Assembly (NCBI RefSeq): GCF_041435115.1
Contig: NZ_CP108046.1
Coordinates: 5,642,001-5,706,000, forward strand
Direction of reading: 5' to 3'
DNA length: 64,000 bases
Origin: Streptomyces sp. NBC_00289
Lineage (GTDB): Bacteria; Actinomycetota; Actinomycetes; Streptomycetales; Streptomycetaceae
A program made the position numbers and the translations under genes. The notes under the pieces were generated by a model, which did no database searches, was not told the DNA's origin, and saw nothing but the letters and a program-made list of their open reading frames with translations. Positions 14,412-23,089 of this stretch are shown here, piece after piece. The stretch's first letter is position 1, and the number at the start of each line of letters is the position of its first letter.

Positions 14412-16006
14412 CGGTCATCGCGTCCGCCCTCGACGCGGACAGCCCCGCCCACCGCGCGAACCGCGAGACGATGCTCGCCCGGCTCGCCGACCTCGACACC
14501 GAACACGCGAAGGCCCTCGCGGGCGGTGGCGAGAAGTACGTCGCCCGGCACCGCGAGCGGGGCAAGCTGCTCGCCCGCGAGCGCATCGAGCTGCTCCTCG
14601 ACCCCGACACACCGTTCCTGGAGCTGTCCCCGCTGGCGGCCTACGGCAGCGACTACGCGGTGGGCGCCTCGCTCGTCACCGGTATCGGGGTCGTCGAGGG
14701 CGTCGAGTGCCTGATCACCGCCAACGACCCGACCGTGCGTGGCGGCGCCAGCAATCCGTGGAGCCTGAAGAAGGCCCTGCGCGCCAACGACATCGCGCTC
14801 GCCAACCGGCTGCCCTGCATCAGCCTGGTCGAGTCGGGCGGGGCGGACCTGCCGTCCCAGAAGGAGATCTTCATCCCCGGCGGCGCCATCTTCCGCGACC
14901 TGACCCGGCTGTCCGCCGCGGGGATCCCGACCGTGGCCGTCGTCTTCGGGAACTCGACCGCGGGCGGCGCCTACGTGCCCGGCATGTCCGACCACGTGAT
15001 CATGGTCAAGGAGCGGGCGAAGGTGTTCCTCGGCGGGCCGCCGCTGGTGAAGATGGCCACCGGGGAGGAGAGCGACGACGAGTCGCTCGGCGGTGCCGAG
15101 ATGCACGCGCGCGTGTCGGGCCTCGCGGACCACTTCGCCGTCGACGAGCCGGACGCGCTGCGGCAGGCCCGGCGGGTGGTCGCCCGCCTCAACCACCGCA
15201 AGGCGTACCGCGATCCCGGCCCGGCGGCACCTCCCAAGTACGACGCGGAGGAGCTGCTCGGCATCGTCCCCGGCGACTTGAGGACGCCCTTCGACCCGCG
15301 CGAGGTCGTCGCCCGGATCGTCGACGCCTCCGACTTCGACGAGTTCAAGCCGCTCTACGGCAGCAGCCTCGCCACCGGCTGGGCGACCCTCCACGGCTAC
15401 CCGGTCGGCATCCTGGCGAACGCCCAGGGCGTGCTGTTCAGCCAGGAGTCCCAGAAGGCCGCCCAGTTCATCCAGCTCGCCAACCAGCGCGACATCCCGC
15501 TGCTGTTCCTGCACAACACCACCGGCTACATGGTCGGCAAGGAGTACGAGCAGGGCGGCATCATCAAACACGGCGCGATGATGATCAACGCCGTGTCGAA
15601 CTCGAAGGTGCCCCACCTGTCCGTCCTCATGGGCGCCTCCTACGGGGCCGGGCACTACGGCATGTGCGGCCGCGCCTACGACCCGCGCTTCCTCTTCGCC
15701 TGGCCGAGCGCCAAGTCCGCCGTCATGGGCCCGCAGCAGCTCGCCGGCGTCCTGTCCATCGTGGCCCGGCAGTCGGCGTCCGCGAAGGGCCGGCCGTACG
15801 ACGAGGACGCGGACGCCGCGCTGCGGGCCGTGGTGGAGCAGCAGATCGAGTCCGAGTCGCTGCCGATGTTCCTGTCCGGGCGGCTGTACGACGACGGCGT
15901 CATCGACCCGCGCGACACCCGTACCGTCCTCGGCCTGTGCCTGTCCGCCATCCACACGGCGCCCTACGAGGGTGCGCGCGGTGGCTTCGGCGTCTTCCGG
16001 ATGTGA
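14408..16006 (+). CDS. acyl-CoA carboxylase beta chain (carboxyltransferase)
   Basis: The 532-residue carboxyltransferase moves CO2 from carboxybiotin to an acyl-CoA. Both crotonase-like halves are present: DYAVGASLVTGIGVVEGVEC and GGADLPSQKEIF in the first, LFLHNTTGYMVGKEYE and GASYGAGHYGMCGRAYDPRF in the second. The latter motifs are typical of methylcrotonyl-/geranyl-CoA type chains rather than propionyl-CoA chains. It pairs with the biotin chain encoded next. It is fused by GTGA overlap to the AtuA-like gene. Substrate is inferred as a branched or 3-methyl-2-enoyl-CoA. Confidence 0.92.
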   Translation: MTVIASALDADSPAHRANRETMLARLADLDTEHAKALAGGGEKYVARHRERGKLLARERIELLLDPDTPFLELSPLAAYGSDYAVGASLVTGIGVVEGVECLITANDPTVRGGASNPWSLKKALRANDIALANRLPCISLVESGGADLPSQKEIFIPGGAIFRDLTRLSAAGIPTVAVVFGNSTAGGAYVPGMSDHVIMVKERAKVFLGGPPLVKMATGEESDDESLGGAEMHARVSGLADHFAVDEPDALRQARRVVARLNHRKAYRDPGPAAPPKYDAEELLGIVPGDLRTPFDPREVVARIVDASDFDEFKPLYGSSLATGWATLHGYPVGILANAQGVLFSQESQKAAQFIQLANQRDIPLLFLHNTTGYMVGKEYEQGGIIKHGAMMINAVSNSKVPHLSVLMGASYGAGHYGMCGRAYDPRFLFAWPSAKSAVMGPQQLAGVLSIVARQSASAKGRPYDEDADAALRAVVEQQIESESLPMFLSGRLYDDGVIDPRDTRTVLGLCLSAIHTAPYEGARGGFGVFRM

Positions 16007-16016
16007 GGGGCTCACG

Positions 16017-17864
16017 TTGATCAGCACTGTCCTCGTCGCCAACCGTGGCGAGATCGCCTGCCGGATCTTCCGCACCTGCCGCGAGCTGGGCATCCGGACG
16101 GTCGCCGTGCACTCCGACGCCGACGAGAACGCCCTCCACGCGCGCGTGGCCGACGCGACGGTACGGCTGCCGGGAGCGACGCCCGCCGAGACGTACCTGC
16201 GCGCCGACCTGATCGTGAAGGCGGCCGTCGCCTCCGGCGCGGACGCGGTCCACCCCGGCTACGGCTTCCTCTCCGAGAACGCCGACTTCGCGCGTGCCGT
16301 CCGCGACGCCGGGCTGGTGTGGGTCGGGCCGCCCCCGGAGGCCATCGAGGCGATGGCGTCCAAGACCCGCGCCAAGGAACTGATGGGCCTGGCCCCCCTC
16401 ACCGAGGTGACCGAGGCCGACCTGCCGGTGCTGGTGAAGGCGGCGGCGGGCGGCGGTGGGCGGGGCATGCGCGTCGTACGCGAACTCGCCGCCCTGGACG
16501 GGGAACTGGCCGCCGCGCGCGCCGAGGCGACGAGCGCCTTCGGGGACGGCGAGGTCTTCGTCGAGCCCTACCTGGAGGGCGGCCGGCACGTCGAGGTGCA
16601 GATCCTCGCCGACACGCACGGCACGGTCTGGGCCCTCGGCACCCGCGACTGCTCCCTCCAGCGACGCCACCAGAAGGTGATCGAGGAGGCCCCCGCCCCC
16701 GGTCTGACGCCGGAACTCACCGAAGACCTGCTCAGGATGGCCGTACGAGCCGCCGGCGCCGTGGACTACGAGGGCGCGGGCACCGTCGAGTTCCTCGTCT
16801 CCGCCGACGGCAGGGCCCACTTCCTGGAGATGAACACCCGCCTCCAGGTCGAACACCCCGTCACGGAGGCCGTGTACGGCCTCGACCTGGTCGCCCTGCA
16901 GATCCGTGTCGCCGAAGGCCACGCCCTGGAGAGCGACCCCCCACGCGCGCGTGGCCACGCCGTCGAGGCCCGCCTCTACGCCGAGGACCCGGCGAGCGGG
17001 TGGACCCCGCAGACCGGCACCCTGCACCGTCTCGCCGTCCCGGACGTCCGCCTGGACACCGGCTACGCCGACGGCGACACCATCGGCGTCCACTACGACC
17101 CCATGCTCGCCAAGGCCGTCGCCCACGCCCCCACGCGCGCGGAGGCCGTCCGCAGGCTCGCGACCGCCCTGGACCGGGCCGCCGTGCACGGCCCGCCCAC
17201 CAACCGGGACCTCCTCGTCCGCTCCCTGCGGCACGAGGAGTTCAGCGCCGCCCGTATGGACACCGGCTTCTACGACCGTCACCTGAGCGAACTGACCGCT
17301 CCCGCACCCGACCGGCACGCCCCCCTGGCGGCAGCCCTCGCCGACGCCCACACCCGCGCCTCCCGCTTCGGCGGCTTCCGCAACCTGCCCTCCCGGCCGC
17401 AGACCAAGCGGTACGAGACGGCGGGCGAGGAACACGAGGTCCACTACCGGCACACGCGCGCGGGACTGGAGGCGGACGGCGTGCGGGTCGTGCACGCGGA
17501 CGCCGATCTCGTCGTCCTCGAAGTGGAGGGCGTCCGGCGGAAGTTCGAGGTGGCGCGGTACGGCGACGACCGGGTGTACGTCAACGCCACCACCCTGACC
17601 GCCCTGCCCCGCTTCCCCGACCCGACGGACCGGCACGCCCCGGGCTCCCTGCTGGCCCCCATGCCGGGCACGGTGGTCCGGATCGCCGACGGCCTGGCCG
17701 TGGGAGCCGCCGTGACCGCCGGAGAGCCCCTCCTGTGGCTGGAGGCGATGAAGATGGAACACAGGATCACAGCCCCCCACACGGGAACGCTGACCGCCCT
17801 GCACGCCACGCCCGGCCAGCAGATCGAGGTCGCCACCCTGCTGGCGGTGGTACAGGCCACCTAG
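16017..17864 (+). CDS. acyl-CoA carboxylase alpha chain (biotin carboxylase plus BCCP)
   Basis: The 615-residue chain carboxylates its own biotin at the expense of ATP. An N-terminal biotin carboxylase domain (VLVANRGEIACRIFRTC, KAAAGGGGRGMRVV, EMNTRLQVEHPVTE) is followed by a linker and a C-terminal biotinyl domain with EAMKMEH, where Lys579 carries biotin. The start is an inferred TTG at 16017 with GAGGGG nine bases upstream, 10 bp after the beta-chain stop; no ATG or GTG fits the family N terminus. Oddly, the visible central ATP-grasp segment is a little shorter than in propionyl-CoA carboxylases. Confidence 0.92.
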   Translation: MISTVLVANRGEIACRIFRTCRELGIRTVAVHSDADENALHARVADATVRLPGATPAETYLRADLIVKAAVASGADAVHPGYGFLSENADFARAVRDAGLVWVGPPPEAIEAMASKTRAKELMGLAPLTEVTEADLPVLVKAAAGGGGRGMRVVRELAALDGELAAARAEATSAFGDGEVFVEPYLEGGRHVEVQILADTHGTVWALGTRDCSLQRRHQKVIEEAPAPGLTPELTEDLLRMAVRAAGAVDYEGAGTVEFLVSADGRAHFLEMNTRLQVEHPVTEAVYGLDLVALQIRVAEGHALESDPPRARGHAVEARLYAEDPASGWTPQTGTLHRLAVPDVRLDTGYADGDTIGVHYDPMLAKAVAHAPTRAEAVRRLATALDRAAVHGPPTNRDLLVRSLRHEEFSAARMDTGFYDRHLSELTAPAPDRHAPLAAALADAHTRASRFGGFRNLPSRPQTKRYETAGEEHEVHYRHTRAGLEADGVRVVHADADLVVLEVEGVRRKFEVARYGDDRVYVNATTLTALPRFPDPTDRHAPGSLLAPMPGTVVRIADGLAVGAAVTAGEPLLWLEAMKMEHRITAPHTGTLTALHATPGQQIEVATLLAVVQAT

Positions 17865-17959
17865 GGCCGTTTCCGAAGCGCGGCCCACCGCGTGAGCGCG
17901 TACCGGCCACGACGAACTCGCACACTCCAGACGGCAGAAGACCCTTCCCGAGGAGCCAC

Positions 17960-19126
17960 ATGACCACCCTCATCGAGTCCGAGGAACACAAGGCCCTCCG
18001 TGCCGCCGTGTCCGCCCTCGGCAACCGCTACGGCCGCGACTACATCACCAAGGTCATCGCCGACGGCCGCCACCCCGACGAACTCTGGTCGGAGGCGGCC
18101 AAGCTCGGCTACCTGGGCGTCAACCTCCCCGAGGACTACGGCGGTGGCGGCGGCGGCATCGCCGAACTCTCCATCGTCCTGGAGGAGCTCGGCGCGGCCG
18201 GCTGCCCGCTGCTGATGATGGTCGTCTCACCCGCCATCTGCGGCACGGTCATCGCCCGCTTCGGCACCGACGCCCAGAAGCGGGAGTGGCTCCCCGCCCT
18301 CGCGGACGGCACCCGCACCATGGCCTTCGGCATCACCGAACCCGACGCCGGTTCCAACAGCCACCGCATCACCACCACGGCCCGCCGCGACCCGGACAGC
18401 GGGGACTGGCTGCTCACCGGCCGCAAGGTGTTCATCTCCGGCGTCGACATCGCCGACGCGACCCTGATCGTCGGCCGCACGGAGGACGCCCGCACCGGCC
18501 GTCTCAAGCCCTGCCTGTTCATCGTCCCGCGCGACGCCGAGGGCTTCGTCAGGCGTCCCATCGACATGGAGCTGCACGGCGCGGAGAAACAGTTCGAGCT
18601 GACCCTCGACGACGTACGGCTGCCCGCCGACGCCCTCGTCGGCGACGAGGACGCGGGCCTGCTGCAACTCTTCGCCGGCCTCAACCCCGAGCGCGTCATG
18701 ACGGCCGCCTTCGCGATCGGCATGGGACGGTTCGCGCTGTCCAGGGCCGTCGAGTACGCCCGTGACCGCACCGTCTGGAACGCCCCCATCGGCGCCCACC
18801 AGGCCGTCGCCCACCCGCTCGCCCAGGCGCACATCGACCTCGAACTCGCCCGCCTGATGATGCAGAAGGCGGCCCACCTGTACGACGCCGGCGACGACGT
18901 GGGGGCCGGCGAGGCCGCCAACATGGCCAAGTACGCGGCCGGGGAGGCCTGCGTGAAGGCCGTCGACCAGGCCGTGCACACCCTCGGCGGAAACGGGCTC
19001 ACCCGGGAATTCGGGCTCGCCTCGTTGATAACCGCCGCCCGCGTGGCTCGTATTGCTCCGGTGAGCCGGGAGATGATTCTCAACTACGTCTCCCATCAGA
19101 CCCTCGGCCTGCCCAAGTCGTACTGA
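17960..19126 (+). CDS. acyl-CoA dehydrogenase
   Basis: This 388-residue FAD enzyme introduces the alpha,beta double bond into an acyl-CoA. The N-terminal helical domain, the beta domain with FGITEPDAGSNSHRI and KVFISGVDIAD, and the C-terminal helices with HTLGGNGLTREFGL are all present. The Glu in GLNPERV is at the usual catalytic-base position of many family members. ATG at 17960 follows AGGAG. It is the fourth gene of the carboxylase operon after a 95-bp gap, and would feed an enoyl-CoA to the carboxylase or hydratase. Confidence 0.93.
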   Translation: MTTLIESEEHKALRAAVSALGNRYGRDYITKVIADGRHPDELWSEAAKLGYLGVNLPEDYGGGGGGIAELSIVLEELGAAGCPLLMMVVSPAICGTVIARFGTDAQKREWLPALADGTRTMAFGITEPDAGSNSHRITTTARRDPDSGDWLLTGRKVFISGVDIADATLIVGRTEDARTGRLKPCLFIVPRDAEGFVRRPIDMELHGAEKQFELTLDDVRLPADALVGDEDAGLLQLFAGLNPERVMTAAFAIGMGRFALSRAVEYARDRTVWNAPIGAHQAVAHPLAQAHIDLELARLMMQKAAHLYDAGDDVGAGEAANMAKYAAGEACVKAVDQAVHTLGGNGLTREFGLASLITAARVARIAPVSREMILNYVSHQTLGLPKSY

Positions 19127-19163
19127 ACAGCACACCGCCGTGCCAGTCGCGCCAGGAGGAACC

Positions 19164-20741
19164 GTGTTCCGCAGCGAGTACGCAGACGTCACGCCCGTCG
19201 AACTGCCCATCCACGAGGCGGTGCTCGGCCGGGCCGCCGAGTTCGGTGACGCGCCGGCCCTGGTCGACGGCACCGACGGCACCACCCTCACGTACGAGCA
19301 ACTGGACCGCTTCCACCGGCGCATCGCGGCCGCGCTCGCCGAGGCGGGCGTCCGCAAGGGGGACGTCCTCGCCCTGCACAGCCCCAACACGGTCGCCTTC
19401 CCCACCGCCTTCTACGCGGCCACGCGCGCGGGTGCCTCGGTCACCACCGTGCACCCGCTCGCCACGGCGGAGGAGTTCGCCAAGCAGCTCGGCGACTCGG
19501 CGGCCCGCTGGATCGTCACCGTGTCACCGCTGCTGGAGACCGCGCGCCGGGCCGCCGAGATCGCCGGCGGAGTCCAGGAGATCTTCGTCTGCGACAGCGC
19601 CCCCGGACACCGCTCGCTCATCGACATGCTGGCCTCGACGGCCCCCGAACCGCAGGTCGCCATCGACCCCGCCGAGGACGTGGCCGCCCTGCCGTACTCC
19701 TCGGGCACCACCGGCACCGCCAAGGGCGTGATGCTCACGCACCGGCAGATCGCCACCAACCTCGCGCAGCTCGAACACGTCATGAAGGCCGGCCCCGGCG
19801 ACCGCATCCTCGCGGTGCTGCCCTTCTTCCACATCTACGGCCTCACCGCGCTGATGAACGCGCCCCTGCGCCTGGGCGCCACGGTCGTCGTGCTGCCGCG
19901 CTTCGAGCTGGAGACGTTCCTCGCGGCGATCCAGAACCACCGCATCACCGGCCTGTACGTGGCCCCGCCGATCGTCCTGGCCCTGGCCAAACATCCGGCG
20001 GTCGCCCAGTACGACCTGTCGTCCCTGAAGTACGTCATCAGCGCCGCCGCCCCCCTGGACGCCGAACTGGCGGCGGCCTGTTCGCGGCGGCTCGGCCTGC
20101 CGCCGGTCGGGCAGGCGTACGGCATGACGGAACTGTCGCCGGGCACCCACGTGGTCCCCCTCGACGCCATGCACGAGGCGCCCCCGGGCACGGTCGGCAA
20201 GCTCATACCGGGCACCGAGATGCGGATCGTGTCCCTCGACGACCCCGACAAGGACCTCGGCGCCGGAGAACCCGGGGAGATCCTCTTCCGCGGCCCCCAG
20301 GTCATGAAGGGCTACCTCGGACAGGCCGACGCCACCGCCGCGATGATCGACCCGGACGGCTGGCTGCACACCGGGGACGTGGGCCATGTGGATGCCGCGG
20401 GCTGGCTGTTCGTCGTGGACCGCGTCAAGGAGCTCATCAAGTACAAGGGCTTCCAGGTGGCCCCCGCCGAACTGGAGGCCCTCCTGCTCACCCACCCCGG
20501 CATCGCCGACGCCGCCGTCATCGGCACGTACAACGACCAGGGCAACGAGGTCCCGCACGCGTACGTGGTCCGCCAGCCCACCGCCACCGGCCTCTCCGAG
20601 GGCGAGGTCATGATGTACGTCGCCGAACGTGTCGCCCCCTACAAACGCGTCCGGCAGGTCACCTTCATCGCCGGCGTGCCGCGCGCCGCCTCCGGCAAGA
20701 TCCTTCGCCGGCAGCTCAGGGAACCCCAGGAGGGCTCGTGA
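19164..20741 (+). CDS. ccl: cinnamate/4-coumarate:CoA ligase
   Basis: The 525-residue adenylate-forming enzyme makes aryl-CoA from cinnamate or 4-coumarate, ATP and CoA. Its whole N terminus (VFRSEYADV...PIHEAVLG) and the motifs LPYSSGTTG, QAYGMTELSPGTH, GWLHTGDVGHVD and VDRVKELIKYKGFQ closely match, from memory, the characterised S. coelicolor enzyme ScCCL. One oddity is that motif I reads TGTAKG with Ala186, where nearly all relatives have TGTPKG. The GTG start has AGGAGGA in front. The stop overlaps the next gene's GTG. Confidence 0.92.
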   Translation: MFRSEYADVTPVELPIHEAVLGRAAEFGDAPALVDGTDGTTLTYEQLDRFHRRIAAALAEAGVRKGDVLALHSPNTVAFPTAFYAATRAGASVTTVHPLATAEEFAKQLGDSAARWIVTVSPLLETARRAAEIAGGVQEIFVCDSAPGHRSLIDMLASTAPEPQVAIDPAEDVAALPYSSGTTGTAKGVMLTHRQIATNLAQLEHVMKAGPGDRILAVLPFFHIYGLTALMNAPLRLGATVVVLPRFELETFLAAIQNHRITGLYVAPPIVLALAKHPAVAQYDLSSLKYVISAAAPLDAELAAACSRRLGLPPVGQAYGMTELSPGTHVVPLDAMHEAPPGTVGKLIPGTEMRIVSLDDPDKDLGAGEPGEILFRGPQVMKGYLGQADATAAMIDPDGWLHTGDVGHVDAAGWLFVVDRVKELIKYKGFQVAPAELEALLLTHPGIADAAVIGTYNDQGNEVPHAYVVRQPTATGLSEGEVMMYVAERVAPYKRVRQVTFIAGVPRAASGKILRRQLREPQEGS

Positions 20742-21472
20742 CGTTGATCGGACGTACCCGCGCGCGTGCCGTCGAGACGCTCAGCCTCGACTCGCCGAGC
20801 AACCGCAACGCCCTGTCGGCCGCCCTCGTCGGCGAACTGGCGGACGCGCTGGCCGACGCCGCGAAGGACGACGCCGTACGCGCGATCGTCCTCACCCACA
20901 CCGGCAACACCTTCTGCGCGGGCGCCGACCTGCGCGACCCCCCGCCCGCGGACGCGCTGGTCGGTCTGCTGCGGCAGATCGTCGAGCTGCCCAAACCGGT
21001 CGTCGCCCGGGTCACCGGACACGTCCGCGCGGGCGGGCTCGGCCTGCTGGGCGCCTGCGACATCGCGGCCGGGTCGGCGGAGGCCGGTTTCGCCTTCACC
21101 GAGGTTCGGATCGGGGTGGCCCCCGCGGTGATCTCGCTGCCCCTCCTGCCGCGCACCGACCCGCGCGCGCTCGCCCGCTACTACCTCACCGGCGAGCGCT
21201 TCGACGCGGCCGAGGCGGTCCGCATCGGCCTGCTGACGGCGGCCGGCGAGGATGTGGACGCCGTACTGGCCCCCGTCCTGGACGGCCTGCGCCGGTCCTC
21301 GCCGCAGGCCCTGGCGGAGACGAAGGCGCTGCTCACGGCTAAGGTGCTGGAGGGCTTCGAGCAGGACGCGGGTGAACTGGCCGGGCTCTCGGCCCGCCTC
21401 TTCGCCTCCGCCGACGCCCGTGCGGGCATGACGGCCTTCCTCGAACGACGGGACCCTCCATGGGTGGTGTGA
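20738..21472 (+). CDS. enoyl-CoA hydratase/isomerase (crotonase family)
   Basis: The 244-residue protein has the crotonase fold: SPSNRNALSAALVGELADAL near the N terminus, the oxyanion strand NTFCAGADLRDP, and a second Gly-rich turn at VTGHVRAGGLGLLGACDIA. The catalytic Glu pair of classic hydratases is only partly evident, so isomerase or another crotonase activity is possible. The GTG start overlaps the ligase TGA, with AGGAGG upstream. It is the sixth gene of the operon and is directly coupled to the TetR gene that follows. Confidence 0.9.
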   Translation: MTLIGRTRARAVETLSLDSPSNRNALSAALVGELADALADAAKDDAVRAIVLTHTGNTFCAGADLRDPPPADALVGLLRQIVELPKPVVARVTGHVRAGGLGLLGACDIAAGSAEAGFAFTEVRIGVAPAVISLPLLPRTDPRALARYYLTGERFDAAEAVRIGLLTAAGEDVDAVLAPVLDGLRRSSPQALAETKALLTAKVLEGFEQDAGELAGLSARLFASADARAGMTAFLERRDPPWVV

Positions 21473-21473
21473 G

Positions 21474-22073
21474 CTGAGCACGGCCGAACGCGAACGCGTC
21501 CCCAAGCAGGACCGCAGCCGGGCCACCCGGCAGCGGCTCCTGGAAGCCGCCCTGGCCTGCCTCGCCGAACACGGCTGGGCGGGCTCCACCGTCTCCGTCG
21601 TCGCCGAACGCGCCGGTGTCTCCCGCGGCGCCGCCCAGCACCACTTCCCGACCCGCGAGGACCTCTTCACCGCCGCGGTCGAGTACGTCGCCGAGGAACG
21701 CTCCACGGCCCTGCGCGCCCTCTTCCCCGAGGGTGCGGCGGAAGACCGGCGCGCCGTCGTCACCGCCCTCGTCGACCTCTACACCGGCCCGCTCTTCCGC
21801 GCTGCCCTGCACCTGTGGGTCGCCGCCTCCAACGAGGAGCAGCTGCGCCCCCGGGTGACCGAACTGGAGGCGCGCGTGGGCCGCGAGACCCACCGCATCG
21901 CCGTCGACCTGCTCGGCGCCGACGAGTCCCGCCCCGGCGCGCGCGAAACCGTCCAGGGCTTCCTGGACATGGCCCGCGGGCTCGGCCTCGCCAACCTCCT
22001 CACCGACGACGCGGGCCGGCGGGAGCGGGTGGTGGCGCAGTGGGCCGTCCTGCTGGACGAGGTACTGGACTGA
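21474..22073 (+). CDS. TetR-family regulator with apparent CTG start
   Basis: The frame is closed by a TGA at 21429 and contains no ATG, GTG or TTG until 21855, well past the DNA-binding domain. The family N terminus reads LSTAERERVPKQDRSRATRQ from a CTG at 21474, one base after the hydratase TGA, giving 199 residues. The helix-turn-helix is clear (STVSVVAERAGVSRGAAQHH, then FPTREDLF). A GGTGGTGTGAG stretch lies just before the CTG. It is the last gene of the carboxylase operon and the probable repressor of its promoter at 11853-11890. Confidence 0.85.
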   Translation: MSTAERERVPKQDRSRATRQRLLEAALACLAEHGWAGSTVSVVAERAGVSRGAAQHHFPTREDLFTAAVEYVAEERSTALRALFPEGAAEDRRAVVTALVDLYTGPLFRAALHLWVAASNEEQLRPRVTELEARVGRETHRIAVDLLGADESRPGARETVQGFLDMARGLGLANLLTDDAGRRERVVAQWAVLLDEVLD

Positions 22074-22075
22074 AG

Positions 22076-22094
22076 GGGCGCGCGGACCGCGCCC
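22076..22094. terminator. short hairpin between convergent tetR and pdxH
   Basis: GGGCGCG-CGGAC-CGCGCCC gives a 7-bp GC stem in the 21-bp gap between the two convergent stop codons. It is probably a bidirectional terminator. Confidence 0.55.
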
Positions 22095-22760
22095 TCAGGG
22101 GCTGAGCCGCTCCACCCGCCAGCTACCGTCCGCCTCCGCCACGTAACGCAGCCGGTCGTGCAGGCGGTTCTCGCGGCCCTGCCAGAACTCGACCGCCCGG
22201 GGTGCCACCCGGAAGCCGCCCCAGTGCGGGGGTACCGGCACCTGCTCGCCCTCGGGATAGCGGGCGGCCAGCTCCGCGTAGGAGACGTCGAGATCGGCGC
22301 GGTCGGCGACGACCGAGGACTGGGCGCTGGCCCAGGCGCCCAGCTGGGAGCCGTGCGGGCGGGTGCGGAAGTACGCCGCCGTCTCCTCGCGGCCGGTACG
22401 GCGGGCGACGCCCGTCACGATCACCTGGCGGGCCATCGGGTGCCAGGGGAACAGCAGCGAGACGTACGGGTTCTCGGCGAGGTCGCGGGCCTTGCGGGAG
22501 TCGTAGTTGGTGTAGAAGACGAAGCCCTGCTCGTCGAACTGCTTCAGCAGCACCGTGCGGGAGCCGGGCCGGCCCTCCGCGTCCGCCGTGGAGACGATCA
22601 TGGCGTTCGGTTCGAAGAGGTGGCCCTCCGTCGCGGCCTGCTGGAACCAGCGCGCGAACTGTTCCACGGGGGTGGCGGCCAGGTCGGCCTCGGCGAGGCC
22701 CTCGGCCCGGTACTGCTTGCGCATCGTGGCGGGATCGAGGGGGGCGTCCGGTTCGGTCAC
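22095..22760 (-). CDS. pdxH: pyridoxamine/pyridoxine 5'-phosphate oxidase
   Basis: PdxH oxidises pyridoxine or pyridoxamine 5'-phosphate to pyridoxal 5'-phosphate with FMN and oxygen. The 221-residue product has the FMN-binding [20 protein letters not shown] and [14 protein letters not shown] stretches. The C-terminal signature ends in [20 protein letters not shown] at 22760 was chosen (AGGA seven bases upstream); an ATG at 22778 is the alternative. It is divergent from the citrate synthase gene across a 329-bp gap. Confidence 0.95.
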   Translation of the reverse strand: MTEPDAPLDPATMRKQYRAEGLAEADLAATPVEQFARWFQQAATEGHLFEPNAMIVSTADAEGRPGSRTVLLKQFDEQGFVFYTNYDSRKARDLAENPYVSLLFPWHPMARQVIVTGVARRTGREETAAYFRTRPHGSQLGAWASAQSSVVADRADLDVSYAELAARYPEGEQVPVPPHWGGFRVAPRAVEFWQGRENRLHDRLRYVAEADGSWRVERLSP

Positions 22761-23089
22761 CCGGTCATCCTGCCGCATCGACGGGTGCCCCCGCGGCGGT
22801 GCCCCACAGCACGGAGGTGGCACTCAGTGCCGCGACCACTCCCCAAAGGTGACACCCGGGGATATGGTGCTGGTGCCACCCCGGTGGGGTGACCGCCGGG
22901 CACACCGGGCATCACCGGGGTGACCGCTCAGGACCGCGAGTCCTCGAACATCAGGGGTTCGGACGCGACCGCGGATCCGCCGAGCGGGCACACCGTCCGC
23001 CGCATCCACCACCCCGTCGGTCCCACCCGAAGCAGCCCCAGCACCTTCTGTCGCACACATCTGTCGCACACACCGTGAGGAGCCGCCTG
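22761..23089. promoter_or_regulatory. divergent pdxH / citrate synthase control region
   Basis: This 329-bp gap has no convincing gene. It holds an inverted repeat CACCCC-GGT-GGGGTG (22877-22891), a second GTTCG/CGAAC pair (22945-22961), and a direct repeat of CTGTCGCACACA (23048-23059 and 23061-23072) just before the citrate synthase ribosome-binding site. Any of these could be operators; none is assignable. Confidence 0.4.

Noticed and set aside
16319..19126. A plus-strand frame of 935 codons that would fuse a large Arg/Pro-rich region to the acyl-CoA dehydrogenase
   Set aside because: The dehydrogenase has its own ATG with AGGAG at 17960; the upstream part is a shadow of the biotin carboxylase gene.
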